Source: Sulfitobacter sp. DSM 110093 | GTDB taxonomy: Bacteria; Pseudomonadota; Alphaproteobacteria; Rhodobacterales; Rhodobacteraceae | Length of the DNA: 64,000 bases | NCBI RefSeq assembly: GCF_022788715.1 | Contig: NZ_CP085167.1 | Span: forward strand, 1,547,001 to 1,611,000 | Direction of reading: 5' to 3' | Shown here: positions 52,698-62,202 of the stretch, one piece after another | Layout: every line of letters begins with the position of its first letter | Position numbering within the stretch: position 1 is the stretch's first letter | The notes under the pieces: generated by a model | Told to the model about the DNA's origin: nothing | Database searches by the model: none | The model's input: the letters and a program-made list of their open reading frames with translations, nothing else | Program-made: the position numbers and the translations under genes

Positions 52698-53770
52698 TTG
52701 ACGGACTCCTCGGCAGGCAGCGTCGCGGCGACGCGGGCGGCCAGCTTGTCATTGAATTTATTCTGCGACAACTGGGCCGCAAGTTTGATCGCGGCAGAGA
52801 TGCCTGTTGCATCAGCTGAGCCGTGGGATTTCACAACCGTGCCGTTCAGACCCAGAAAGACGCCCCCGTTCACACGGCGCGGATCAATCTTTTTGCTGAG
52901 GCGGCGCAGCGAGGTATAGGCCAGAAGCGACGCAAGCCGTGACATAGGCGAATATTTGAACGCTTCGCGCAGGCGGTTGCCGATCATGCTGGCGGTGCCT
53001 TCGCCGGTTTTGATCGCCACGTTCCCGGTGAACCCGTCGGTCACGATCACATCCGCGCGGTTGCCCGAAATGTCGCCACCCTCAACAAAGCCTACAAATT
53101 CAAAGCCCGTGGCATCGCCTTGGGCGCGAATCAGATCATAGGCTTCTTTAAGCTCAGTGCGGCCTTTATGTTCTTCTGTACCGACATTCAGCAACCCAAC
53201 ACGCGGGCGCTCTAGGTCCATACCGTTGCGGGCATAGGAGGTGCCCATCAAAGCAAAGCGCAACAAATCATCGGCGTCGGCGCGCACATCGGCGCCTACG
53301 TCGAGCATCACGTTAAACCCCTGAGGATTGGAGGACGGGTAGAGCACGGCAATCGCGGGGCGATTCACGCCCGGCAATTTCCGTAGCCGTATCATTGACA
53401 TCGCCATCAGCGCGCCAGTGTTCCCGCAAGAGACAGCCACGGCGGCTTCTCCGCTGCGCACGGACTCGATGGCGGACCACATGGAACTGGCCTTGCTGGT
53501 GCGTACAACTTGGCTGGGTTTGTCGTCCATCGTGACGACATCCGTTGCGTGGCGAACCTCGCAACGACCAGCCAAATCGCTGCGCTTGGCGATCAGCGGC
53601 TCAAGCTGATCACGGGGACCATGCAAGATAAAGCCGATGTCTGAATTGGCTGCCGCAGAAAGCGCACACCCGGCAACAACTGCTGCCGGGCCTTCGTCAC
53701 CCCCCATCGCGTCAACCGAGATCAGGGTGTGTCCGGCTTTCGCGTTGGGGTGATCGGGCTGTGCCGTCAT
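52694..53770 (-). CDS. plsX: Phosphate acyltransferase PlsX
   Basis: 358 residues; makes acyl-phosphate from acyl-ACP for phospholipid synthesis by the PlsX/PlsY route. Landmarks are ISVDAMGGDEGPAAVVAG at the N terminus, VSCGNTGALMAMS, DVGADVRADADDLLRFALMG and DVIVTDGFTGNVAIKTGEG. Peripheral membrane protein. It follows rpmF by 50 bases and is coupled to fabH. Confidence 0.96.
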   Translation of the reverse strand: MTAQPDHPNAKAGHTLISVDAMGGDEGPAAVVAGCALSAAANSDIGFILHGPRDQLEPLIAKRSDLAGRCEVRHATDVVTMDDKPSQVVRTSKASSMWSAIESVRSGEAAVAVSCGNTGALMAMSMIRLRKLPGVNRPAIAVLYPSSNPQGFNVMLDVGADVRADADDLLRFALMGTSYARNGMDLERPRVGLLNVGTEEHKGRTELKEAYDLIRAQGDATGFEFVGFVEGGDISGNRADVIVTDGFTGNVAIKTGEGTASMIGNRLREAFKYSPMSRLASLLAYTSLRRLSKKIDPRRVNGGVFLGLNGTVVKSHGSADATGISAAIKLAAQLSQNKFNDKLAARVAATLPAEESVK

Positions 53771-53820
53771 CGGTGCGAATGCCTCACTGCCATTGAAAAA
53801 ACCTTAGGAACAACGCGCGC

Positions 53821-54027
53821 TTAGGCTGCGTCGTCTTCCAGGTCTACTTCTTCGGTCAGGGCGACAACTTCGGTGTCGTCATAGTGGCCGCATGCGGCGC
53901 AGATGTGGTGTGGGCGCTTCAGCTCACCACAGTTCGAACATTCGTTCGGGTTCGCTGCTGTGAGCGAATCGTGTGCGCGGCGGTTGTTGCGGCGCGATTT
54001 GGATACTTTATTCTGTTGGACAGCCAT
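53821..54027 (-). CDS. rpmF: 50S ribosomal protein L32
   Basis: 68 residues. [19 protein letters not shown] is the basic N terminus; four cysteines at 30, 33, 43 and 46 (CSNCG and CAACG) form the zinc-ribbon version of L32. The ATG at 54027 is used; an upstream in-frame extension has no family character. The rpmF-plsX linkage ties ribosome and lipid synthesis. Confidence 0.97.
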   Translation of the reverse strand: MAVQQNKVSKSRRNNRRAHDSLTAANPNECSNCGELKRPHHICAACGHYDDTEVVALTEEVDLEDDAA

Positions 54028-54228
54028 GTCTGGTGCCTTTGCCTTCGGGGTTGCTGACCTGCATGAGGCATGCCGCAACCGTGTTTCAATTCGGACCCCG
54101 TTTCGGGCGTGACGACGCTTTAGGGCCGCAGCCGCGCAATGTCCAACCTTAATTGGGGTGAGGGCGGCAAAATAACGCGAATGCGCGGCGATGCAACCCG
54201 TAATTTTCGCGGTTTTCCGCCTGTTTCT

Positions 54229-54780
54229 TTAGGTTTCGTCTTTCTTAAGCGCGTCGCGCAGGGCGCCAAGCCCGGCAAAGGGGCGCGCATCCTCGTCGGT
54301 CATCGGTTTCTGGCCCGGCTCGGCATGAACCATCTGGCCCAGTTCAACATCGTCCTTACGGGGGTATTCCGGCACTTCCAGCGCCAGCGCTTCGATCATG
54401 ATCTGCGCGGGGTCGATCCATTGGCCCAAAGGCTCTGTCGTGTCGTCCTCGGGCATTTCGACTTCTTCCTCATCGGGGAGTTCGAAGTCATGCACGAAAC
54501 GGCGTTTGATATTTACGTCGATGCGGGTGGTGACAGGCTCTAGCGTAACAACGCAGGGCTGCACCACGGTGGCACCCAGCTTGCCGTCGAGCTGCCAATC
54601 TTGTTTGCCCAGTGGTTTGATCTGCCCCGAAAAGCTGAGTTTGCGCAGCGCGGACAGTTCCAACTCCTCAGCGATTTGCGATACAACGTCACCTTCCGGG
54701 CGCAGCGCAAAGCCGTTTGGCTCCGTCTGAGACAGGTCAGCGACCCGAAGAGCGGTGGGCGTAGGTGATTTGCGCGACAT
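54229..54780 (-). CDS. yceD: YceD/DUF177 family protein
   Basis: 183 residues, acidic. The DUF177 core is GQIKPLGKQDWQLDGKLGATVVQPCVVTLEPV, but only one of the cysteines of the usual CxxC...CR motif remains, followed by the acidic DFELPDEEEVEMPED. It is the usual gene before rpmF; in other bacteria the family is linked to 23S rRNA accumulation. The ATG at 54780 was chosen, since upstream extension runs into bamE. Confidence 0.88.
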   Translation of the reverse strand: MSRKSPTPTALRVADLSQTEPNGFALRPEGDVVSQIAEELELSALRKLSFSGQIKPLGKQDWQLDGKLGATVVQPCVVTLEPVTTRIDVNIKRRFVHDFELPDEEEVEMPEDDTTEPLGQWIDPAQIMIEALALEVPEYPRKDDVELGQMVHAEPGQKPMTDEDARPFAGLGALRDALKKDET

Positions 54781-54870
54781 GAGATATGACTTTCGTTTCT
54801 TGTACACTTGGGGTGCCTTAGTGTATGCGAAATAAAAGCCATAATCCGTCAGGGCAAGAGGGCAGACCAA

Positions 54871-55335
54871 ATGCGCAATACGAAACAGACCGGCAAGACA
54901 CGCCTCCGGATCGCAGGTATGGGCCTTGCACTGCTTCTGACGGCTTGTACGCCACAGTATGAAAACCACGGCTATGTTCCGCCACAAGATCAGCTTGAGC
55001 AAATCGTCGTCGGCAGCGACACCAAAGAAACCGTCGCTCAAAAGATCGGTGTGCCCACAGCCTCGGGTGTTTTGAGCGATGATAGTTACTACTACGTTAA
55101 GATGCGCCAACGCGCTTTGGGGTTCATGGCCCCGAAAGAGATCGACCGCGAAGTGGTCACCGTGAGCTTTAACGAAGCGGGCGTCGTGGCAAATGTCGAA
55201 CGCTTCGGGCTAGAGCGCGGGCAGGTGGTGCCATTGTCGCGCCGCGTGACGACATCGCCAGTGGCTGACAATACATTCTTGCGTCAGCTTTTGGGCAACC
55301 TTGGCCGTTTTAGCCCGACGGCATTCGGCAGCTAA
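54871..55335 (+). CDS. bamE: Outer-membrane assembly lipoprotein BamE (SmpA/OmlA)
   Basis: 154 residues. The lipobox LTAC marks the acylated Cys; the BamE fold follows: GYVPPQDQLEQIVVGSDTKETVAQKIGVPT and a tail VVTVSFNEAGVVANVERFGLE. It is an accessory of the BAM barrel-assembly complex at the inner leaflet of the outer membrane. It faces yceD divergently. AAGAGGG precedes the ATG. Confidence 0.92.
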   Translation: MRNTKQTGKTRLRIAGMGLALLLTACTPQYENHGYVPPQDQLEQIVVGSDTKETVAQKIGVPTASGVLSDDSYYYVKMRQRALGFMAPKEIDREVVTVSFNEAGVVANVERFGLERGQVVPLSRRVTTSPVADNTFLRQLLGNLGRFSPTAFGS

Positions 55336-55405
55336 ATTCATCCTTGAAAGCCCCGGCGGTCGATTGGCGGGGCAGGGCTGCAGGCAACCGAAGGCGACAT
55401 CGCAG

Positions 55406-56128
55406 ATGACCCAAGCGTCACCGGGCCGATATCTGACGCGCGAAGCCCTATCGCCTGCCGATATAACCCGCGCGCAGGTGCTGCGCGCCCGGTGTTTCCA
55501 GACAGGCATCCAGCCCGACATCGATGCTTTCGATGCAGGCGCGCGACATTTTCTGGTAGAGGATCGTGCCAGTGGCACTTTGGTCTGTTGCTTTCGCCTG
55601 ACCCTATTTCGCGGCGCGACACTGGCGCACAGCTATGCCGCACAGTTTTATGACCTTTCCAACCTAGAAAGGGTCGACGACGCGCTGCTTGAACTCGGCC
55701 GCTTTTGCGTGCACCCCGACTGGCAAGACCCCGACATTCAGCGCCTGGCTTGGGGGCGGCTGGCACTTGAGGTGGATCACAACGAAGCGGCGCTTCTGTT
55801 CGGCTGTTCATCCTTCACAGGAACCGATCCGACAGTGTACCGGGATGCTTTTGCCCGTATGAATGAACAGCATCTGGCTCCGGCAAAGTGGCGGCCCGGA
55901 CTCAAAGCCGATCAGTTCTATCCTTTTACCCGCGACACGCAAACTGCCGATTCCCGACGCGCGCGGCAGCAGACCCCGCCGCTGCTGCGCAGCTATCTTG
56001 CCATGGGCGGTTGGGTCAGCGATCATGCGGTGATCGACCAGCAGATGAACACGCTGCATGTGTTTACCGGACTGGAAATCGCGGCCATCCCTCCCAATCG
56101 TGCGCGGCTGCTTCGGGCTTTGGCCTAA
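55406..56128 (+). CDS. GNAT-type acyltransferase, OlsB-like (lyso-ornithine-lipid synthesis)
   Basis: 240 residues of the OlsB/autoinducer-synthase-like acyltransferase fold (Acetyltransf_5). ITRAQVLRARCFQ opens the domain; DIDAFDAGARHFLVEDR, CCFRLTLFRGATLAHSYAAQFYDLS and LELGRFCVHPDWQDPDIQRLAWG are the core of L-ornithine N-acyltransferases, which attach a 3-hydroxyacyl chain from ACP to ornithine. The second enzyme OlsA is not adjacent. The next gene, 70 bases on, is an unrelated ABC-F ATPase. Confidence 0.82.
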   Translation: MTQASPGRYLTREALSPADITRAQVLRARCFQTGIQPDIDAFDAGARHFLVEDRASGTLVCCFRLTLFRGATLAHSYAAQFYDLSNLERVDDALLELGRFCVHPDWQDPDIQRLAWGRLALEVDHNEAALLFGCSSFTGTDPTVYRDAFARMNEQHLAPAKWRPGLKADQFYPFTRDTQTADSRRARQQTPPLLRSYLAMGGWVSDHAVIDQQMNTLHVFTGLEIAAIPPNRARLLRALA

Positions 56129-56198
56129 AGCACGCGAAAGCGCCTCCCCATACCCAAGGGACATTGACCTTGCCCGCGCCGAGAGGTAGCTGGCGGGA

Positions 56199-58010
56199 AT
56201 GGCACGCGCACCCCTTTTACAACTCACCGACATTTCGCTGACCTTTGGCGGCGACCCTGTTTTCGAAGATCTTTCACTGGTGGTTCAGACCGGCGACCGG
56301 CTGGCTTTGGTCGGCCGCAACGGCTCGGGCAAATCCACGCTGATGAAGGTGATGGCCGGACTGGTCGAGCCGGACAGCGGGGCGGTTATTGCCGGTCCCG
56401 GCGTGTCGGTCGGCTATATGGAGCAGGAGCCCGACCTGTCGGGTTTCGAGACGCTTGGCGATTTCGCGGCACATGGGCTTGATCCCGGCGAGATGTATAA
56501 AGTTGAACGCGCGGGCGAGGGGCTGAAGTTTGACCCTGCACGCCCCGTGGCCACTGCTTCGGGCGGTGAACGCCGCCGCGCGGCACTGGCGCGGCTGATG
56601 GCCGAAGAGCCCGAGCTGATGCTGCTGGATGAGCCGACCAACCACCTCGATATCGAAGCGATTGCTTGGCTCGAATCTGAGCTTAAGGGCACTCGCACCG
56701 CCTTTGTCATCATCAGCCACGACCGCGCCTTCCTGCGCGAACTGACCCGCGCGACCCTCTGGATCGACCGCGGCGCTGTGCGCCGTCAAGAGATCGGTTT
56801 TGAGGGGTTTGAAGCATGGCGCGATCAGATCTGGGAAGAAGAAGACATGCAGCGCCATAAGCTGAACCGCAAGATCAAGGCCGAAGCGCGTTGGGCGGTT
56901 GAGGGTATCTCGGCCCGGCGCAAACGTAACCAAGGCCGTGTCCGGGCGTTGCAAGATCTGCGGGCCGAACGGTCGTCGCAGATCACCCGCCAAGGGACCG
57001 CCGCGATGGCGCTGGAGGCTGGGCCCAAATCAGGCCGCAAGGTGATCGAAGCGACGGGCGTGGCCAAGAAGTTCGGCGAGAAACAGATCCTGCGTGATTT
57101 TTCGATCACCGTTCAACGGGGCGACCGGATTGCGCTGGTGGGGCCGAATGGCGTTGGCAAAACCACGCTGCTGAACATGTTGATCGGCAAGGAAGAGCCC
57201 GACACCGGGGAGATCAAGCTGGGCACCAATCTGGAATTGGCGCTCTTCGATCAGGCGCGCGCGCAGCTTGATGGCAATATGACGCTGTGGGAAAGCCTGA
57301 CTGGCGACCCTGACATGCGTGTATCTGGCAAGGCCGATCAGGTGCTGGTGCGTGGCCAACCGAAACATGTGGTGGGTTACCTCAAGGAATTTCTGTTTGA
57401 CGAGGCGCAGGCCCGCGCCCCCGTTCGGTCCCTTTCAGGCGGGGAAAAAGCGCGGCTGCTGCTGGCTAAGATCATGGCGCGGTCATCGAACCTTTTGGTG
57501 CTCGACGAACCGACCAACGATCTGGACGTCGAAACACTGGATCTGATGCAAGAGCTCTTGGGCACCTATGACGGCACCGTGCTGTTGGTAAGCCACGACC
57601 GCGATTTTCTCGACCGTGTGGCCGCCACGACCATTGCGATGGAAGGCGACGGGCGTGCGACGGTCTATGCAGGCGGTTGGAGCGATTATCTCGCGCAGCG
57701 CGGACAGGACGATTTTTCCGAAAGCGTGGTGAAAGCCAAGCCAAGCAAGGGCGAGGCTAAGGCCGAGAAAAAGCAATCCGCCTCGGGCCTGAGCTTTACC
57801 GAAAAGCACCGGCTCGAAGCGCTGCCGGGTGAGATTGAACGCCTCGAAGCCGAGATCGGCAAACTCGAAGAACTGCTCAGCGATGCGGAGTTGTTTACGC
57901 GTGAGCCTGTCAAATTCCAAAAGGCCAGTGACGCGCTTGTGCAGCGGCACGAGAAACTCTCGGATGCCGAAGAGGAATGGATGGCGTTGGAAGAAAAAGC
58001 GCAGGCCTAG
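56199..58010 (+). CDS. ABC-F family ATPase (Uup-like)
   Basis: 603 residues with two ABC ATPase domains and no membrane segments. First domain: Walker A GRNGSGKS, signature SGGERRRAALARL, Walker B LMLLDEPTNHLD. Second: GPNGVGKTTLL, LSGGEKARLLLAK, LLVLDEPTNDLD. A linker between them and a charged coiled-coil tail (about 525-600) make it Uup-like. Such proteins bind the ribosomal E site, help resolve stalls, and in Uup influence DNA-recombination phenotypes. Convergent with the next gene, four-base overlap. Confidence 0.93.
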   Translation: MARAPLLQLTDISLTFGGDPVFEDLSLVVQTGDRLALVGRNGSGKSTLMKVMAGLVEPDSGAVIAGPGVSVGYMEQEPDLSGFETLGDFAAHGLDPGEMYKVERAGEGLKFDPARPVATASGGERRRAALARLMAEEPELMLLDEPTNHLDIEAIAWLESELKGTRTAFVIISHDRAFLRELTRATLWIDRGAVRRQEIGFEGFEAWRDQIWEEEDMQRHKLNRKIKAEARWAVEGISARRKRNQGRVRALQDLRAERSSQITRQGTAAMALEAGPKSGRKVIEATGVAKKFGEKQILRDFSITVQRGDRIALVGPNGVGKTTLLNMLIGKEEPDTGEIKLGTNLELALFDQARAQLDGNMTLWESLTGDPDMRVSGKADQVLVRGQPKHVVGYLKEFLFDEAQARAPVRSLSGGEKARLLLAKIMARSSNLLVLDEPTNDLDVETLDLMQELLGTYDGTVLLVSHDRDFLDRVAATTIAMEGDGRATVYAGGWSDYLAQRGQDDFSESVVKAKPSKGEAKAEKKQSASGLSFTEKHRLEALPGEIERLEAEIGKLEELLSDAELFTREPVKFQKASDALVQRHEKLSDAEEEWMALEEKAQA

Positions 58011-58618
58011 GTCTGCGCGCCCTCTAACGCGATCTGCGGCCGGTATCCGGCACGAAACGCCGCAACGATGCTGGGCGGCGTGAGTAGGGTCACAGTTCCA
58101 TGTGGGCGTTTTCGCGCTGTCTTGTAGCCCTCTGGCGCGTAGGGATAGAACGCATCGCCAACCAGCGCGCCGCTTTGTCCGTCTGCGTCGAGGATAAAGC
58201 TTCCATCCGGCAGGTCACTGGCCGCAACATTCACATGGCGGTGTTGCCGAAAGACACGCGGCACCGCGCGTTCACAGTGCAACTGACGGTCCAAAGCAGC
58301 GGCCGGGCCGGGAACCTCACAACAACTGCGAAACCGTTGATAATCTGCGGCACGGCATTCTGCGCAAGGTCGGTGACCGGCGGCAAAGGCGACAGCTTCA
58401 TCTAGAAAAAACAGCTCGGTATAGCGGCGCGGGGCCATAAGCTGACGTTGACGTCCCTTGAAACGCAGCACACAGCATACCCAATTCCGATGCGCCCAAC
58501 GGCGTTTGGGGTGCAGACCGCTCTCATCGTGCAGGATACCGCGATTGCCCATGAACCCACCCCGCGCGGGGTGGGTAATGATCTCTCCATCAGGTTGAAC
58601 GCGGTTTTGCAGCGGCAT
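58007..58618 (-). CDS. Conserved protein of unknown function with HRPCAEC motif
   Basis: 203 residues. The start [27 protein letters not shown] and the middle segment RRYTELFFLDEAVAFAAGHRPCAEC are familiar to me from a widespread uncharacterised family. CAEC with a preceding His could bind a metal or form part of a redox site. The C-terminal part (DGQSGALVGDAFYPYAPEGY) is beta-rich. It abuts the SDR gene stop (start and stop share one base), so the two may be co-transcribed. No function is assigned. Confidence 0.75.
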   Translation of the reverse strand: MPLQNRVQPDGEIITHPARGGFMGNRGILHDESGLHPKRRWAHRNWVCCVLRFKGRQRQLMAPRRYTELFFLDEAVAFAAGHRPCAECRAADYQRFRSCCEVPGPAAALDRQLHCERAVPRVFRQHRHVNVAASDLPDGSFILDADGQSGALVGDAFYPYAPEGYKTARKRPHGTVTLLTPPSIVAAFRAGYRPQIALEGAQT

Positions 58619-59373
58619 CAGCGCATCCGCAGCGCCCCGTCCAGGCGGATTACTTCGCCGTTAAGATATCCCATCTCAACGATGAACCCGGCCAGCCGTC
58701 CGTACTCAGTGGGATCGCCCAAGCGGGCAGGGTTGGGGACATCTTTGGCAAGGTCGGCTTGCACCTCTTCCGGCAGGCCCGCCAGCATGGGTGTCTTGAA
58801 GATACCGGGCGCGATTGTCATCACACGGATACCGTCCTTGGCCAAATCCCGGGCCATGGGCAGGGTCATACCGACGATCCCGCCTTTAGATGCGGCATAG
58901 GCAGCTTGGCCCTTTTGCCCGTCAAAGGCGGCGATAGAGGCAGTGTTGATGATCACCCCGCGGGCACCATCGTCTTCGGGGTTGTTTTTGGCCATCGCCA
59001 CGGCAGCAAGACGCGCAACGTTGAAACTGCCTACAAGGTTGATGTCTATGGTGCGCTGAAAGGCGTCCAAAGGGTGCGGCCCATCGCGGCCTGTGGTTTT
59101 GATGCCAAGCGCAATCCCGGCGCAGTTCACCGCCGCCGTGATCCAGCCCATTTTATCGGCGGCGTAGTCGACGGCCGCCTGAACTGAGCTTTCATCCGTC
59201 ACATCGGTCAGAACGAAATGCCCACCGATTTCCTTTGCTACAGATTCGCCACGGGCGGCATCACGATCCAGCAAAGTGACTTGCGCGCCCTGCGAGGCAA
59301 AATACCGCGCTGTAGCTTCGCCAAGACCCGAAGCGCCTCCGGTGATGATGGCGGCTGTACTGTCTAGTTTCAT
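58618..59373 (-). CDS. SDR, 3-hydroxyacyl-CoA dehydrogenase type 2-like
   Basis: 251 residues. [15 protein letters not shown] binds the cofactor; DRD after the second strand favours NAD; NCAG replaces [28 protein letters not shown] contains catalytic Ser, Tyr and Lys. Overall pattern ([33 protein letters not shown]) fits the HSD17B10-like bacterial 3-hydroxyacyl-CoA dehydrogenases. A palindrome 20 bases upstream suggests control by a TetR-type regulator of fatty-acid degradation. Confidence 0.88.
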   Translation of the reverse strand: MKLDSTAAIITGGASGLGEATARYFASQGAQVTLLDRDAARGESVAKEIGGHFVLTDVTDESSVQAAVDYAADKMGWITAAVNCAGIALGIKTTGRDGPHPLDAFQRTIDINLVGSFNVARLAAVAMAKNNPEDDGARGVIINTASIAAFDGQKGQAAYAASKGGIVGMTLPMARDLAKDGIRVMTIAPGIFKTPMLAGLPEEVQADLAKDVPNPARLGDPTEYGRLAGFIVEMGYLNGEVIRLDGALRMR

Positions 59374-59392
59374 GATGACTCCCCCCCCGATA

Positions 59393-59406
59393 TGAACACT
59401 TGTTCA
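59393..59406. promoter_or_regulatory. Palindrome upstream of the SDR gene, TetR-type operator candidate
   Basis: TGAACA (59393-59398), CT, TGTTCA (59401-59406): perfect 6-bp arms, 20 bases upstream of the start codon. GAACA/TGTTC palindromes of this size are common for TetR regulators of acyl-CoA metabolism. The regulator is not in the window. Confidence 0.45.
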
Positions 59407-59500
59407 GTTCAGCACGAAGTTCCGCCCCATGCAAGCGATGCTTGGCGCAGCGGGTGTCGAAGGGAAGCGATGCGGGGACCGTCGTCAGCCCCCGTCATCT

Positions 59501-60751
59501 TTAGCCGAGTTGCACCAGCGCGTGGCGTTTCTTGCCCGCGCTCAGTTTGATCGGCGACGCCAGCGCGCCCGAATCCAGCATCATGCCCGCATCTGTCAGC
59601 GGCTGATCGTCGATCCGCGCGCCATTTTCGGCAATCAGGCGCTTGGCCTCTTTGCCGGAACCGGCAAGGCCCGATTTCACCAGCAGTTGAACGATAGAAA
59701 CGCCATCGCCCACATCCGCCGCCGACAGGGTCAGGGTGGGCAGGTCATCGCCCACGCCGCCTTTTTCAAAGACGTCGCGCGCCGTGGCTTCGGCGGTCCG
59801 CGCCGCTTCTTCGCCGTGCAGCAGGCCGGTGACCTCATTGGCCAAACGCACTTTTGCTTCGTTTATCTCGGATCCGGCGAGCGCACCCAGACGGTCGCAT
59901 TCATCGACCGGCAGCTCGGTGTAGAGCTTGAGGAAACGGCCCACATCGGCATCGGTGCAATTGCGCCAGAACTGCCAGAACTCATAAGGGCTCAGCATAT
60001 CGCCGTTCAGCCAGACCGCGCCGCCCGCAGATTTGCCCATCTTCTTGCCGTCGCTGGTGGTCAGCAGCGGTGAGGTCAGGCCGTAAACTTCGCCGTCGAT
60101 CACGCGCCGGGTCAGGTCGATGCCGTTGACGATATTGCCCCATTGGTCGCTGCCGCCCATCTGCAGAATACAACCGTAGCGGCGGTGAAGCTCCATAAAA
60201 TCATAGGCTTGGAGAATCATGTAGTTGAACTCAAGGAACGACAGCGATTGCTCCCGATCCAACCGCGATTTCACACTCTCAAAACTGAGCATCCGGTTGA
60301 TCGAAAAATGCCGCCCGATATCGCGCAGGAAATCGAGATAGTTCAACTCGTCCAGCCATTCGGCGTTATTGAGCATCAGCGCGTCGCTCGGCCCATCGCC
60401 ATAATCAAGGTAGCGGGCAAAGACCTGACGAATGCCTTCGATGTTGTCGTCGATCGCCTCGGGCGTCAGCAGGGGGCGTTCATCTGAGCGGAAAGATGGA
60501 TCGCCCACCTTTGTCGTGCCGCCGCCCATCAGGGTGATCGGCTTGCCGCCGCATTTCTGCAACCAACGCAGCATCATGATGTTGACCAGATGGCCCACGT
60601 GCAGCGATTTGGCCGTGGCGTCATAGCCCACGTAGGCGGGGGCTGCGCCTTTCATCAGGGCGTCGTCCAATCCCTGATAATCGGTGCAATCGGCCAGAAA
60701 GCCGCGCTGCATCATCGTGTGGATGAACTCCGATTTGGGATGGTATGTCAT
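59501..60751 (-). CDS. tyrS: Tyrosyl-tRNA synthetase
   Basis: 416 residues, class [17 protein letters not shown] holds the HIGH-type motif near residue 50; [16 protein letters not shown] is the tyrosine/tRNA region; [14 protein letters not shown] is the KMSKS counterpart; an S4 RNA-binding domain ends the protein ([18 protein letters not shown]). The ATG at 60751 is chosen over an extension that would overlap anmK. Divergent from anmK. Confidence 0.96.
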   Translation of the reverse strand: MTYHPKSEFIHTMMQRGFLADCTDYQGLDDALMKGAAPAYVGYDATAKSLHVGHLVNIMMLRWLQKCGGKPITLMGGGTTKVGDPSFRSDERPLLTPEAIDDNIEGIRQVFARYLDYGDGPSDALMLNNAEWLDELNYLDFLRDIGRHFSINRMLSFESVKSRLDREQSLSFLEFNYMILQAYDFMELHRRYGCILQMGGSDQWGNIVNGIDLTRRVIDGEVYGLTSPLLTTSDGKKMGKSAGGAVWLNGDMLSPYEFWQFWRNCTDADVGRFLKLYTELPVDECDRLGALAGSEINEAKVRLANEVTGLLHGEEAARTAEATARDVFEKGGVGDDLPTLTLSAADVGDGVSIVQLLVKSGLAGSGKEAKRLIAENGARIDDQPLTDAGMMLDSGALASPIKLSAGKKRHALVQLG

Positions 60752-60817
60752 GGTGACTTGCCTCAAAACTGTGTTGCGGGGCAATCTATATGCGCACGAG
60801 CGGCAAAGGAAAAGGCC

Positions 60818-61945
60818 ATGAATAGGGCCATGCACAGGCAACATGTCGGAACCGGTGTGGTGACGGCTCTGGGAATGATGTCGGGCACCTCACTAGACGG
60901 GGTGGACGCGGCTATTTTGCGCACCGATGGGCATGATATCACCAGTTTTGGCCGCAGCGCCTACCGGACATATTCGGCTGAGGACCGTCGGGTCATCGCC
61001 GCCGGATTCGGCAAATGGCACGGGGCAGAGGTTGAGGCGGCGGCGCATGCGGTCGAGGCCGCGCATCTGGCGCTGTTGGATGATTTATTGAAAGACAATG
61101 CCTCGGTGGAGCTGATCGGCTTTCATGGCCAGACGCTGGCCCATGCCCCACGTATGCAAGGCACATTGCAAGTCGGCGACGGGGCGTTATTGGCGCGCGA
61201 GATCGGGCTTCCCGTGGTTTGGGATTTCCGCAGCGCCGATGTGGAACTGGGCGGCGAAGGGGCACCTCTGGCACCGTTCTTTCACCACGCCTGCGCACGT
61301 TACGCAGGAAAAAGCGGCCCGGTTGCTTTTTTGAACCTTGGGGGTGTCGGGAACCTCACTTGGGTCGATCCGCGCGTTGCGCGGCCCGAAGAAGAGGGGG
61401 CTCTGCTTGCTTTTGACACCGGCCCGGCGAATGCGCCGATCAATGATTTGATGCAGGCACGGCTGGGTCTCGATTTCGACGAAGGCGGCAAGCTGGCCGC
61501 GCGGGGCAGGGTGGAACATGGCGCGTTGGAATTGTTCCTTGCCGAGCCTTACTTTGCACGCATGCCGCCAAAATCACTTGATCGGAATGATTTCGCCGAA
61601 ATGGTCGCCTTGGTCGGCGAGCTATCTGATGCCGATGCCTGCGCCACCTTGACCGCCATGTGCGCCGCTGGCGTGGCCGAGGCGATGCAGCACTGCCCGG
61701 CCCCACCCGAGCGCGTCTATGTGACCGGGGGCGGGCGGCATAACCCGGTGTTGATGCGGATGTTGGATGTCAGCCTTGATTGCCCGGTCGCTGCAGTGGA
61801 AGAGATTGGTCTCGATGGCGATATGCTTGAGGCGCAGGCCTTTGCTTATCTCGCCGTTCGCGTGGCGCGTAAATTGCCTACGTCCTGCCCCGGCACAACC
61901 GGTGTGCGCGCGGCGGTCGGTGGCGGCACTGTCAGCCGACACTGA
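60818..61945 (+). CDS. anmK: Anhydro-N-acetylmuramic acid kinase
   Basis: 375 residues, ASKHA kinase. [16 protein letters not shown] is the phosphate-binding start; [32 protein letters not shown] and [13 protein letters not shown] are family segments. It opens and phosphorylates anhydro-MurNAc to MurNAc-6-phosphate in wall recycling, downstream of the NagZ step encoded at 46345. AAGGAAAAGG precedes ATG 60818; ATG 60830 is an alternative. Confidence 0.95.
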   Translation: MNRAMHRQHVGTGVVTALGMMSGTSLDGVDAAILRTDGHDITSFGRSAYRTYSAEDRRVIAAGFGKWHGAEVEAAAHAVEAAHLALLDDLLKDNASVELIGFHGQTLAHAPRMQGTLQVGDGALLAREIGLPVVWDFRSADVELGGEGAPLAPFFHHACARYAGKSGPVAFLNLGGVGNLTWVDPRVARPEEEGALLAFDTGPANAPINDLMQARLGLDFDEGGKLAARGRVEHGALELFLAEPYFARMPPKSLDRNDFAEMVALVGELSDADACATLTAMCAAGVAEAMQHCPAPPERVYVTGGGRHNPVLMRMLDVSLDCPVAAVEEIGLDGDMLEAQAFAYLAVRVARKLPTSCPGTTGVRAAVGGGTVSRH

Positions 61946-62202
61946 CATTCCTTCCGTTTGAATCCTAGATTTCGTCAGAAACGTGCCAAATGGCTCTTCG
62001 ATAGCCATTAGCATGCGGGCTTTGTGTCTGGATTTTGCAAACTCCGGCATAATTTTAACAAAGTTTCAAAATAGTGATATTTTTTGGAATTATATGAAAC
62101 CTCTTTGGTCCAATGTGCGTGAATATAACACGGGGGCAATTGAGCAGCATGGGATCCCATATCCAAGGATCTCGGCCATGCTCACCAAAGAGGAGATGAC
62201 AA

